The position numbers were made by a program, and so were the translations under genes. Under the pieces are notes generated by a model that saw only the letters and a program-made list of their open reading frames with translations, was not told the origin of the DNA and made no database searches. DNA of 64,000 nt from Gnetum montanum (taxonomy: Eukaryota; Streptophyta; Gnetopsida; Gnetales; Gnetaceae). The stretch lies in contig MNCI01029287.1 of the NCBI GenBank assembly GCA_015680685.1, positions 157,043-221,042 of the forward strand, in the 5' to 3' direction. Of this stretch, positions 11,347-22,448 are shown one piece after another (within the stretch, counting starts at the first letter, position 1; each line of letters starts with the position of its first letter).

Positions 11347-13600
11347 AGGCAAGTTGATTATACTAGTAATTAGTTAGCATGCACGATTGTTGTCTTCCCA
11401 TGTGAGTTAGTAAAATCAATGCATATGATTTAACTCATGATGAGGTATATGATAATTGATGTTGAATTAGCCATTATGCTGCTAATAAACATGAAGTAAA
11501 AGTAAATGTTTCTAAATCTAAGTGATAGTAAAACAAATCTAAACTAGCCTATGCAATGAGCAGCTAGTCTTGATCTTTTGGTCACACCTTGGACTTTGTG
11601 CAACTACTATTGGGATTACCAAGTACCACTCTACTAGGCTTACCAAGTGATAGTACTGCTGGATTACCAAGTAGTTACACTTACGTCGTCAAGATCATTT
11701 GTACTCATTCTACTTAACAACATTAAAAGTAAATTGCAAGTAATCGTAAACATTAATTATGAAAATAGTAAACTAATTAGAAATAGAAATAAACTTAAGT
11801 GTTGCTGCAATGATGTAGAGTAATCTCAATCTTTATTATTGATCATGCAATGCATCCAAGTACATCACACTCAAATAAATATTCCATTCAATTACAAAAC
11901 ATCACACTGCAAGCACACACTTCTAAGTATTGAATTCAAGAAAATAAACTAAAAGAGTTATGTTAGTATGCTATCAAATCTACTACAGATCCATGTGCCT
12001 AAGTGCTACTTATATAGGCTAGCATGCACCCTGCTATATCATTTATACGATAACGTATGTTGAGATACAATATCGTTACTTCAAAATTTTTGAATTTATC
12101 ACCTGTTGATGCTATTTAGAATTCAATCAAGGCCAAAATGAAGTTGTTTTGGCTAAGTGTTCTAGGATTGATGCTGAAGTTGAAAAAAATCTAACTTTGG
12201 AGATTGAAATTGATATTGAAAATTTTCAAGTGACATTGATACTAAAAACTTCTAAGTGTAGAGGCTCTTTTAAAGCTGTAGATGTTGTCCAGAAGTGAGC
12301 ATGCACGAGATGCTAAAAATTTTACTGCTTTTACTCTTGATCTCTCAAAATCTGAAAGAGTGCTCTAGATCTCAAGAAATCAACCCTAAATAATGGGTTT
12401 TGATCTCATATTTATAGGCCTAGGGTTACCAAGTTCAACTTTGAAGTTAAGTAGAGTTCACTTGAAGTTCATTTGAAGTTTGAATTTGGTAATTTTGACC
12501 TTTGAACTTGGCAAGATTAGGAGCATGGATAGGTGATGATGATGTTGATGCTAATGTGTACGTTAGCATCATTGGGAGTTAGAATATTTTTTCCAATTTT
12601 AACTGAGTTATGGTTCTAAGTCTTTAAGACCCTATTTAATATTTGAATTGATGCCAAATCATGCTAAGATGACACTGAGGAGCTTGTAAGGTTCAGAGAT
12701 GACATTGACTATAGAGTTTGATGGTTAAGGATGTCAATATGTAAGTTTTGAGGGTACTGATGCTGATACAACATCAACATCAACTAGGGAAATCAAATTT
12801 TTTCCAACATTTTCTTAAACTACCATTTGAAGTATCTATGGTGCTAAAACTAATGTTGAAATGAGATAAGATAATGTTTGTAGGACATTGAAGAGCCTAT
12901 GGACCAAGGGAATGATGACAAATGTCAAACTTAAAGGTGTTAAAAGAGGATGTTGCAAGCATGATGATAATGATGTTGATGTTGCATCAATGTCACCTAC
13001 ATAAGTTAGTAAATCTTTTGATCCAAACTACCAAGATTGCCCTTAAACCTACTAAATTTTCCATTTGAAATACTGAAATTGACATTAACTAGTCATTGAG
13101 AGCTTAGGCAGCCAAGATTCAAGTTGTGATGTAGATGAGTTGTGCTATTGAGTTGTCAAGGATCATGTTGCAAGTGCTAAAGTTAACATCAACATTAGTA
13201 TTAGCCAACACTTGGAAAACTTTTTGGTCCTAGAATCCTGAGGTCATCCTACCAAAATGCTAAAATTTAATGCCTATCAATTCGCAAGTGCTATGCATGA
13301 ACCATTCGGGTCCTACGGGGTCAAATTTAAGGTTGAAAAGTAGTTTTGGTGCAAGTTATGCAGATAGGATGGTCTAGGACTATAGTTGACATGACACAAG
13401 TGGTCCAAAAGTGTCAACATCACCTCCAACACTTAAGAAAAATTTTCATTTTCAAATTTTTCTAAGATCACCAAAAGTGGAGTTCATATGTTGGTTTATA
13501 AGCTAGGATAGTTCGTAGAGGTCTTTAGAGGTTGGGAATATGTCTTGTAAAGCTGTTTTAAAATATTTTTAGGCTCAAAATTGAATGGGATAATGTCAAA
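11345..13600 (-). repeat. 5' LTR of element A
   Basis: On the minus strand the part nearest gag carries three CTTGGTAA-centred units (11606-11671). The same threefold pattern sits in U5 of both LTRs of the element at 17421-35910. Further upstream are an R-like block with AATAATAAAGATTGAG, a TATA box CCTATATAAG (complement of 12009-12018) with GATAT palindromes, a second TATA-like CCTATAAATATG near 12408, and the tandem repeats at 12500-13480. I could not define the outer end. Confidence 0.55.
12500..13480. repeat. Degenerate ~215-bp tandem repeats, about five units
   Basis: A block with GATGTTGATG or ACATCAACATCA followed by a TTTTTTCCAA-like stretch recurs near 12540, 12765, 12970, 13180 and 13405. 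Companion motifs recur with it, such as GACACTGAGGAGCTTG, GACATTGAAGAGCCTA and GTCATTGAGAGCTTAG, and CCATTTGAAGTAT with CCATTTGAAATAC. Divergence is high. The array lies in the presumed U3 of the LTR of element A. Confidence 0.65.
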
Positions 13601-13649
13601 ACCATACTTGACTTGGTCATTGTGAAATCAAAAAGTGGGTGCAATAGTC

Positions 13650-15000
13650 CCAATGCTTCTTAAAAATTTCAATTAAAAAACCATCAAACCTTGAAGCTTT
13701 ATCATATGCTAAACTAAAAGCTCTTGCTTTGATTTCTTTATTGTAATTTCTATTTGAAGAATACTTTGATGCAATTTGTTATAAGATGAGAAATATGCAT
13801 ATTAGACATACAAACTTGGATTTCCTAAAATTGGCATGGAATAAAATGAAAAATAACCTTTAACAACTTAGCTTTTTGAAATGTAAATGAGTTATATGTT
13901 GAATTGATAAATGGGGTGGTTCATTAACCTGGAGAAACTTAAGAAAAAGCTTAATGATGGACTTAAAAATAAATTAGATAAGTAATGAATGATTACTATA
14001 GCTATTATATTATTTTTAAAATGGAAGGAAATTAGAATTGAATAATGATAGATTAATTATGTTTAATATTCTTATGTGAAAAAGTCATTTATGTGCAATC
14101 TTACAAGTAGAGTTTAGAGAAAAGTACTCCATAATGGATCATATTATTACTTATACATTTTGTATTAAGAAAGATAATTACAAAATTAAATACATATGTT
14201 TTTTGATTTTGCAAAGAAAGGATTATGGAAGAGACTTATTAATGTTAATGTTACTCTTGAATTACTCAATGTCATTTAAAAACCATATACAAAAATAATG
14301 TTTGAGTTTAGAAAGTGAAGACTTAACATTTTTCAAACATTGTGGTTAAAAAAAAACCTTTTAAATTACTACTTTTAGTATGACTATGGTGATCTAAAAT
14401 GTTTGATGTTTTTCAAAAGTTTCTCTTGTGATCCTCAATGCGTGTTACTGACAATCATGAAGACATATTCTTTGATTCACAAAGCTTGAATTAAACAAGT
14501 TTGTAAGCATATGTTATTAAAATAGATGAAGTCCTAATTTGACTAATAATGATCATCAACTATGTTATGTTTAATTATAAATTATCCTAAAGAGTTTTAA
14601 GAAATGCTATACATATAAAAAAATCTTGAATGTTTAGAAGTAAGAAAGAGGTTTTAAGAAAACAAAAATTTTGATCCAAGGATGAAAGTAAATAAGAGAA
14701 TAATTGAATTGGTGAGTCTATTGCTTTGTAATAGGTTGCAAGTTCAAGTTGTGATGAAGGCATTCTACTTAAGTTCTACCAATGGAAGATGACGAAAGTG
14801 GTTAGCTCATTATTTGATAAGGATTTGTGAGCAAAATGTTACTAGTTTGAGGCACACTTTAGGCATTATTATATTCCTCTGTAATTCTTCTAATGTACCA
14901 TGTTGGCAATATGTTTTTTATTGTATTTATTGTTAAATTGCTTTTGGTTTTGACATTCCCCACTCATAGCTTTTATTCTCATAATATGTGGAAGAAAAAA
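13650..15000. other. AT-rich gap, nothing recognised
   Basis: Strongly AT-rich, no open frame of note and no repeat boundary found. A tRNA B-box-like GCAAGTTCAAGTT near 14750 might mark an old SINE, but the rest of a head is not convincing. Confidence 0.3.
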
Positions 15001-15276
15001 TAAATATTGTGATTTTTAGCTAAATAATAGACCTAATGAAATTGCAGATACAAGAAAATACCTATAGTATTAAAGTGCTTTCAAAACTACAAATGGAATC
15101 AATGTGTATCATAAACAAGATGATAAATGAAAACATGTTTAGTAGAGTCTTTGTAAGAGCAAATTGGATAAACTGAATTATCAAAACCAAGATGTTGTAA
15201 TTGATATCCAATAGGAAGATCTCTATATAATAAAGACCAAGCAAAAAAACTAAAACCTTTGTGCCCCATCATAACA

Positions 15277-15390
15277 ATGAGGGGTTAGCCTAGTGGTAAT
15301 ACTCTTGATTTAGAAGTTATAAGACATAGCTTCAATTCCATTGGGCAATGCTAAGTTATAAAGTTCTATAAGCTAAGAGATAAAAAGGAA
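15277..15390 (+). mobile_element. tRNA-derived SINE copy 1
   Basis: The head reads AATGAGGGGTTAGCCTAGTGG, containing a box A, then a box B-like CTTCAATTCCATTGGGCAATG and AAGTTATAAAGTTCTATAAG. It is the same layout as the copy at 15613 but lacks the 3' body. Confidence 0.6.
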
Positions 15391-15612
15391 TGTCCAATAG
15401 AGTTATAAATTGAAAAGATTCAACCTGTCACCAAGGAAAATTAAAAAACTCAAAAGGAATATTTCTAAGTTTGGATCTCATAGCATGAGTTTTTTTCTAA
15501 TTAATAGCAGGACCAAAGGATTTATAATAAACTTGGATACAATGAAAGATAATACAAGTTATTTTTAGCTATTAATAATTTAGCACTGAATATTACGAAG
15601 AGACAAACATTT

Positions 15613-15765
15613 AACAATGATGTGTTAGCCTTGTGGTAAGAGTTTTAATTTGAAGGCTCCAAGTCATGGGTTCGATTCTAGTGGACAATGTTAAGTTATA
15701 TTGTTCTAATTGAACTATATAACTTGGGATGTACCTATATTACAATTATTTCGAGTTCGAACACA
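15613..15765 (+). mobile_element. tRNA-derived SINE copy 2, full length with TSD
   Basis: Box A is TTAGCCTTGTGGTAAG and box B is GGGTTCGATTCTAG. The body is GACAATGTTAAGTTAT, CTTGGGATGTACCTATATTAC and AATTATTTCGAGTTCG. Perfect 10-base direct repeats ACAAACATTT flank it at 15603-15612 and 15766-15775, so both ends are fixed at 153 bases. The tail is a short A/C-rich run. Confidence 0.8.
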
Positions 15766-16043
15766 ACAAACATTTGATATCATCTTGAAAGAGATAGTGC
15801 TTTAAAGAGTAATAATTGAAGAACTCTTGTTAATGCATATCTTCTCACTAAGTGAGGAAAATAACATTCTAACATGAGACATAAAAGAAGAACCTAGGCC
15901 ATACAAAGGCCACTCTATTTTACCATAAGCTTTTTCATAATCTAACTTAACAAGAGCAATATTTTGATTAGTATTCATGGCCAAAGTCATGGCCTTTGTA
16001 GCTGTGAAAACATTATTCATAAAAAAAAAAGAACTATCTATCT

Positions 16044-16215
16044 ATCTATCTTGGCCTAGTAGTGTGGGTCTTGGCTTGGTAACCTAGTTTGATTCTACTA
16101 GGTAGTATTAAGTTATAAACTTCTATAAATCTTGGGGCATACCTATGTTTCATTTATTTCAAGTTCTAATACCAAAAAGCAAAAAAAAAAAAAAAACAAA
16201 AACAAAAACAAAAAA
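16044..16215 (+). mobile_element. tRNA-derived SINE copy 3
   Basis: A head like TTGGCCTAGTAGTG is followed by GGTAACCTAGTTTGATTCTA (box B), TAAGTTATAAACTTCTATAAA and CTTGGGGCATACCTATGTTTC. It ends in a long A-rich run with AAAAAC repeats. Body and tail match copy 2. A short CTAT microsatellite precedes it. Confidence 0.65.
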
Positions 16216-16929
16216 TTGATCTAGAAGAAAACTTATTTGTTGTTGTTAATAATGATTAAAGAAAGCATTTAAAATATCCATAAAAGTAGAGAGAATCACA
16301 CTACTAACATGAATTTTATAAATTTGATAGCTCATTTTAGGACCTTTTAAAAACTTAAAGAATTCTTTTGAAGCTGCATTAATTATTTCTAATCAAGATA
16401 ACTGATGCTTCAATAAATCACCTTGAGCCTTGTGATTTTCAAAGACCTTTTGTTGTTGTTGAAGGTTTACAAGTTGATGCTAAATACTTTCATCATGAGG
16501 GGCATGAGACAAATATTCTAAATTTGATAATTTTTTGCCTAGTTTCAAGAGTAATAACTTAAAAAATTTTTAGCTAAACATTTACCAAAATGTCTTAAAA
16601 ATTTCATAATGCAAATAATAACATTTTTCTACCTTTCAATAGAGTTAATAGAATTTACTAGTATTGGAACCAAGTTTTAAATATTACAAAATGACGTGAA
16701 AATTTTTATTAGAAACAAAAGTAGTAGTAGCAATAAAAAACTTAGAGGGAAGATTCATATGGCTTATTCTTTGAATTAAGAACTTAGTTATCTAAAAGAC
16801 TACATTCTGGATGTGCTTGAACAACTAAACTATGCTAAGATTGATACTATAAATTTGGGGAAGTAGAAAGATAGACTCTATCTAATTTGTGAAATATTCT
16901 TAGCAAGCTAGTTCTATAGTTAGGGGTGT

Positions 16930-17052
16930 TGGAACCTGAAATAAGTGAAACATAATTACATCCTAAGATTTATAAAAGTTTATAAATTAGTGCTACCTAG
17001 TATTTGGGGTTACTAGGCCAAGACTTGTACCACTAGGCTAACACTTCATTGT
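16930..17052 (-). mobile_element. tRNA-derived SINE copy 4
   Basis: The minus strand reads AATGAAGTGTTAGCCTAGTGG, then AAGTCTTGGCCTAGTAACCCC, TTATAAACTTTTATAAATCTTAG and TGTAATTATGTTTCACTTATTTC. This is the family consensus, inserted in the endonuclease part of the LINE. Confidence 0.65.
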
Positions 17053-17420
17053 TAAACCAAGTGAACCAACCTTGATCTCTATGATTCCTAACAATAGGAT
17101 TTGAAAGTACAAACTTCTTAAAAGAAGACCAAGGTCTCCATTTATCTTATTCAAAAGTAAATCTCTCTCTTATTTTATTAGAGTTATTTTCTGACATATT
17201 AAAATCTCCATAAATCAACCAAATAATATTTAGAAGACCATTGTTAAGTTAAGATCAAAGCAAAGCTCTTTCTTGGGAATCACATAAAGCAAAAACATGG
17301 CCTATATATATTGTAGATACCAAAAATTTAACAAAAAACATTTAAGTGTCTTCAAGTGCTTATTCTTTATTTTATTTGGAAGCTTCAGGTGTAGTTATTT
17401 TCTAGTAGCAAGAGCATAAT

Positions 17421-18323
17421 TGATGAGTCATTGTTGGTTGGCTACATCGACGAGGCCTTGTCAACACATCTCATCCTACGTCGATGAGGCCCTGTCGACA
17501 TAGTGTCTGTCTGCTACCTATAAATACATGCCTACCAACTGCATTTATGGTAATCTAGATTTCAATAGCAACAAAGCTCTTGGATTTTTTTTCCATTTAA
17601 AAGGTAGAATTTTTTCCCTTGAGTGCCCACAGCAGGGGCCATTGAGTGTACAGATCTTTATTCGAGCATTATTGTACCTGAGCACAAAAGTGTGTGCAGC
17701 AATAAAAACAAGCTTTCTAATAAACCTTATAGCACTTTGGATAATTAGATATTTTATCTATGCATTTACTGTTTCCAAGTATTTATTAAATGCTTTCAAT
17801 TAGTTATTAAATAGCTCCCAGTTGTTATGTTAATGAAGCAATTAGGCCAAATAGATTACACACATAAGTACAATCGCTTTGAGCGTAACACATATTCACT
17901 TGGAAAGCCCAATAGCATTATTGCTTGGTATGCCCAGTAGCACAGCGCTTGGTCACCCAATAGCAGATGCATGGGTTCATAGGACATGTACAGAAAGTGG
18001 GAATAGATACACATGTTAGGATTAGTTAAATGATTAGTTAATTAGTTAATTTAGATTAGTTAATTAAATACCTTTTTATCTACATTTCAAGCACCCGACT
18101 ATAAAACATAAAAATGATACAAATTGAACACCTTAGTTACACTTAACCATACCAACGAAAGTCACAAGTGTAATTGGGAAGACAACAATTGACCTTAAGG
18201 CTAGATTTACTTTCTAAAAGGGCTAGTGCACTGGAAACGACAAAGTCCACGAAATTCATCCAGATTGTGCATGAACGCTTGTGATTTGTATGGTTGGGCA
18301 TAGGGGTACCTTGCTGCTCCTCA
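17421..18323 (+). repeat. 5' LTR of element B
   Basis: It starts TGATGAGTCATTG and ends CTGCTCCTCA. It holds two palindromic copies (17447-17465, 17480-17499), a TATA box CTATAAATA (17518-17526), AGATCTTTATTCGAGCATT in R, and three CTTGG-centred units in U5 (17899-17966). Confidence 0.88.
17447..17526 (+). promoter_or_regulatory. LTR promoter: two palindromes and TATA box
   Basis: TCGACGAGGCCTTGTCAAC and GTCGATGAGGCCCTGTCGAC are near-palindromes centred on GGCC, followed about 20 bases later by CTATAAATA. The 3' LTR keeps the same arrangement (35059-35119). Confidence 0.65.
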
Positions 18324-18324
18324 T

Positions 18325-18343
18325 TAGCACTATTGACGGGGAC
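18325..18343 (+). promoter_or_regulatory. Primer-binding site, tRNA-Asp type
   Basis: TAGCACTATTGACGGGGAC lies one base after the LTR end and differs from the Athila-type tRNA-Asp site TGGCGCCGTTGCCGGGGAC mostly by C-to-T and G-to-A changes, as expected from methylation decay. Confidence 0.75.
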
Positions 18344-18404
18344 CTTGTTTGTGGAACATGTGCTATTTAAGTCTAAGTGAATATCACTAATATCGTTGTA
18401 TGAA

Positions 18405-18405
18405 N
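18405..18405. other. Assembly join with duplicated flanks
   Basis: A single n separates two exact 41-base copies (18364-18404 and 18407-18447). The two contig ends probably overlap and were not merged, so one copy is artificial. Confidence 0.85.
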
Positions 18406-18522
18406 TTATTTAAGTCTAAGTGAATATCACTAATATCGTTGTATGAACCTAAAGGTCAATATCATTCCCACTATACATAAAAATTATAAAAGCACAATGA
18501 CAATTTCATTTGATTTTGCAAG

Positions 18523-20748
18523 ATGTCTTCTTCTTCTCACAAGCTCGAAGATACTAAACCACTAGTCCCATAAGAATGCAAGGTGGTATACACTCATCTA
18601 GATGACTTTGTGCCAAATTTCAGCTTCATCCTACATCAGGATGAACAAATGCAATGGCGTGATATGGAGGGCACGGTCATGTTGCCCCTTGATAGATCTG
18701 TGCCTGGAATGTTGTTTAAAACCCTTAAGAAGTTGGGCATAGCAAATCTTCATGAAGAGTACATTATGGATGGATACAACACTCAGAATTATTTTCCCAC
18801 TGAAACACAATGTAAACGAGATAAATGTTAGAAGAAACTCCATGAAGCTATAAAGGGGAAACATTACACTAACCCCTTATTCCTACTAGATCAAGAGGAC
18901 AATGAGGATCCTCCTGTGGAAGGTTCTCAACATGAAGATTCTCCACCCTTGTTACTAATGACGAGGGTGTGAACCTAACCCTACAATTGACTATTCATAA
19001 ACTGGGGTTAGGAAAGGATGATAGCCAAGGTAGGGACTCAAGTAAACATCACAACAACAAGGAATCTAAGGATGGTGATCATAATAAGCGTAAGAGTGGT
19101 GGTGGACACCACGGTGGCAATGGCGGTCCACCTTCCTCTTCATCCAATTCCAAACATTCCTCTTCATCTAAATATTCTCATGGAAGTTGCTATTAAAACA
19201 ACCATGATGAAGGTAATCAACGAAATAACAATGACTATGAAGGCCATCAAAATTGAAGGGGTGGCCAAAACCATAATCGACGTCATTAACATAGTGATGA
19301 TGATGAACCTTTATTAGTGACTCAAAGTATGCTTAACATTGCAGTGGCAGTGAAAATCATGACCAAGCATATGAAGGATAGTTGGATCAAACACCTAGAT
19401 ATGAATAATATCCCAAGATTTGGGGGGGGGGCATACAATTTTGATTCGTAGACACATCTACAAGCTTTTCAAGATGTCTGTGCCTTACAGAACATAGAAA
19501 ACAAGTGGCAAAAACTCAGGCTTTTCCCAAGGACACTCATTAAGGAAGATGAAAGTTGGTACTGGTCCTTAGAGCCGGAATCTATCCAAAGATGAAGTAC
19601 CATGTTAGAATGGTTCAATGATAAATATCAAACATACTCTAGAGTGTCTAATCTGAGAAGGCAAATCCAAGGTTGGAAACAAGGAGCACACGAACCCTTG
19701 GATGCCATCATGGGCTGATACTATTCACTCTTACATAGATGCCCTAGCCATGGTTACTCTCAAAGGAAATAACTTTGCCACATCATAGATGGGCTCAGAG
19801 CAAAAACAAGAAGAACCCTTGGGGTGTATGCCCAAGGAAGACTGTTTGAAGTGAAAGCTCATCACATCCAAAGGTTAATTGAGCAGGTAGCAAAAGAAAA
19901 AGATGAGCTACGAAAAAGGGAGATTTCTAAAGAGTATAACAAGGACCTTTCCATTAGAAAACAAGAGGTTCGATTTTGTGAGAAGGAGTCACCACTTGAT
20001 GAAGTGGTGAATAGAAAGACCTTGCCCATCCAAAAATCTGTTTCTGATATTTCAGCCAAGGTTGACAAGTTATGTGATTCTTTGGATGAAAATTTTCAAA
20101 CCACTTTAAAGATTGTCAAAGAATCCAAAGAGCAAACTAGTGATCGTAATCACAGGAGGTGAAAAGAAGCTGAATGTGCTTACTAGAGAGGTAAGGGCAA
20201 AGGTGCTGCAGTAGAGGAAGTTGTTGAGGCTAACTCTAATGATGAAATTGAATGTGACATTTGTCAATATGAACATCCAAAGGGATGTTGCCCTATGGTG
20301 TCACACTTACAAGATTTTAGAGTGTATGCATTGAATCCTCACCTAGCATGTAGGTAAGCTCCAAGACGATTGCCTTACCCTCAAGGCAATTCAAGATAGT
20401 TCCACCAACAACAACAAGCTTAATACCCAAGTGGAGCTCCTTCACAACTGTATGAACAATACCAATAGTGGTATCAACCACAATCGTGGGGAATGCCACC
20501 GTCAAGGCAGCAGTACCCTTATAGGCAACCAAATCCATATGGGTACTATGTTTAGCAATCCATCTCCCCTAGAAGTTTTACAAGTCATGCATCATTTCAG
20601 CATCACTATTACCCTCCAAAATATCATTAAACACATTCACCATCTACTCAAGGGGAAAACCCATATCCATATCCTTATCATCCTCCACATCCCTCTACAC
20701 CTACACCTCCACCTTCAACTCAATTACCTCCTACTCCATCCATGCAGG
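18523..20748 (+). pseudogene. Ty3 gag of element B, interrupted by copia
   Basis: The ATG at 18523 starts MSSSSHKLEDTKPLVP, then a stop. MQWRDMEGTVMLPLDRSVPGM follows, and a capsid-like WYWSLEPESI and MLEWFNDKYQTYSRVSNLRRQ near 19560-19660. A charged stretch (19824-20162) precedes a zinc knuckle CDICQYEHPKGCCP (about 20253-20290). A Q/P-rich tail ends at the copia insertion. The frame resumes immediately after the copia element at 26201. Many stops are present. Element A has a related gag. Confidence 0.75.
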
Positions 20749-21016
20749 TGAAGAGTCTAAAGGGCCTTGGATCTACGAACTAAGTTTAAAGGAAGTAAAG
20801 AACTTTGTTAGAACAAGAACACTCTTGTTAAACTTTCTAACTTCTATTCTATTATTTCTTCTATTATGAATGAATATGTGCTACTATAATTATATAGGCC
20901 TTCATCTCCTAAGAATAGATTTGGAGAGATAAGCATGAATCTCGTAAATCATGGGGATGATCCTTATCATCTTATTTAAGGATCTTCTTAATATGGGATA
21001 ACCTAAACATGGGATT
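20749..21016 (-). repeat. Copia 3' LTR, truncated at gap
   Basis: Nearly the same as 25818 onward, with changes such as GGGCCTTGG for GGGCCCTGG. It stops at the n at 21017; about 110 bases present in the other LTR are missing. Confidence 0.9.
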
Positions 21017-21017
21017 N
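21017..21017. other. Assembly join with lost sequence
   Basis: On one side is LTR sequence ending CATGGGATT, on the other the RNase H end CDSTSAIAMAHN. The final RNase H residues, any purine tract and the start of the LTR are absent, so sequence was lost or collapsed here. Confidence 0.8.
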
Positions 21018-22448
21018 ATTATGAGCCATTGCAATAGCACTTGTGCTATCACAGTATAAGCGAATGGGAGATTCGAGTGTATATCCCATTTCGATGAAGA
21101 TGGAGTGGATCCAAATGGCTTAAGTAGTAGCATTCGATGCAGTAATGTATTCTGCTTTAGCTGTTGAGAGGGTGACTGTAGATTGCTTGTTTAATCCCCA
21201 TGAGATAAGTGATGGACCAAAGAAGAAACAAAAACATGAAGTTGACTTTCGATCTTCGAGGTCACCTCCCCAATCTGCATCAGTGTATCCCCATATGTTG
21301 AAATTTGTGTGTCGATGAAATGTGATCCCAAAATCTATTGTAGTTCTTAGGTATCGCAATACCCATTTTGCAGCTTTCCAATGTGATTCATGTGGATCTT
21401 GCATGAACTGAGAAAGGTAATTCATAGCATATTGGATATCTAGACAAGTATTGGAGAGATACATTAAACTACCAACTAGGGATCTATATAGTGAAGGGTC
21501 GACAAATGGGGATTTGTCATCCTTGGTAATTTTTATACTAAGGGCGAGTGGCGTGTCTGAAGGATTACAATTAATCATGCCAAATTTCTCAATTAAGGAT
21601 CATACAAATTTCATTTGGCATATGGAAATTGATTTTGTTCTTTGGATAACTTGAAAATCCAAAAAGTATGACATCTTCCCTAAATTAGACATTTCGAATT
21701 CCTTTTACATGGCATTAAAAAAATTATTCCCTAATGCAATTATAGATGAAAAATAGATTAAATCATCTACATATAAATAGACAAAAATAAATTCATCTCC
21801 AGATACCTTTTTGTATATTGTTGTTTGGGACTGAAGATTGATGAAGCCTTCTTGCATGAAAAATGCATGAATATGTGCATACCATGCATGTGGAGCTTGC
21901 TTGAGCCCATATAATGCTTTATGGAGCTTGTAAACATGATTTCGTTGTCCTTCATCAACAAAGCTTGATGGTTGTTCCATGTAAACTTCTTCATTAAGAA
22001 CTCCATTGAGAAATGTAGAAACCACATCTAGTTGATAAACCACATAGCCAGCTTGTGCAGTAATGGTAAGAAAGATTCTCACAGATTCGATCCGTGAAAC
22101 AAGAGTAAAGTTATCATCAAAGTCTCTACCTTGTTGTTAGAGATATCCTTTGGCGACTAGGTGAGCTTTGAATTTTTCTATTTCACCATACTGATTTCTC
22201 TTAATTTTAAATATCCATTTTAAACCAATGATTGGCTTACCAGACGGATGAGGAACTAGGCTCCAAGTGTTGTTTGTATTAATTTGCTGTAGCTCTTTCT
22301 CCAGGGCATCAATCCAATGGTTATCTAGTGTAGCTTCGACGACTGTGGATGGTTCCATTAAACCATCATCGCTCCCCCCCATCAGCATAAGTAGTGCAAA
22401 AAATTCATCATCCATGGTAGTGAAGAGGGCATCTTTAATAGAATCCAT
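21018..22448 (-). pseudogene. Copia reverse transcriptase-RNase H
   Basis: The minus strand shows NTWSLVPHPSGKPIIGLKWI, KAHLVAKGY, QLDVVSTFLNG (normally DVKTAFLNG-like), ALYGLKQAPHAWY and the catalytic YLYVDDLIYF (YVDD at the complement of 21762-21773). RNase H has YRSLVGSLMYLSNTCLDIQYA, GYTDADWGGDLEDRKSTS and STAKAEYITAS. Stops interrupt the joins around 21640-21700 and 22136, but the catalytic YVDD is intact. The frame ends at the gap at 21017. Confidence 0.9.

Larger units (their letters stand above)
2290..13650 (-). mobile_element. Decayed Ty3 retrotransposon (OTA/Athila-like), element A
   Basis: Minus-strand order from the right: 5' LTR (about 11345-13600), leader with a decayed primer site near 11326-11344, gag (11130 downward), protease with DFGS, RT-RNase H, integrase, a purine/pyrimidine-skewed spacer, and a third ORF truncated near 2290. 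The pol core has the PFGLCN and FMDD-type layout of the plant OTA branch. RT has FMND in place of FMDD and the first integrase aspartate reads asparagine (WGINF), so the element is inactive. Domain order and sequence match the element at 17421-35910, which is in the opposite orientation. Boundaries are approximate because the LTRs are diverged. Confidence 0.8.
15000..17335 (-). mobile_element. L1-type LINE remnant (EN, RT, zf-RVT)
   Basis: Minus-strand pieces appear in correct order. Endonuclease: LIYGDFNMSENNSNKIR and GWFTWFNN (complement of 17055-17335). Reverse transcriptase: ALVKLDYEKAYGKIEW (15802-16020). C-terminal zinc-binding domain: FFAWSLLYRDLPIGYQLQHL and SYKDSTKHVFIYHL (complement of 15070-15270). 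Stops and frameshifts are frequent. Four tRNA-derived SINEs interrupt it; one begins exactly where the endonuclease homology stops at 17053. No poly-A end was defined. Confidence 0.75.

Noticed and set aside
12500-13480. CRISPR-like array
   Set aside because: Units are long, diverged and without spacer structure, and the DNA is plant nuclear.
15277-17052. True tRNA genes
   Set aside because: Box A and box B are present but no cloverleaf closes, copies recur with a common non-tRNA body, and one has target duplications; these are SINEs.
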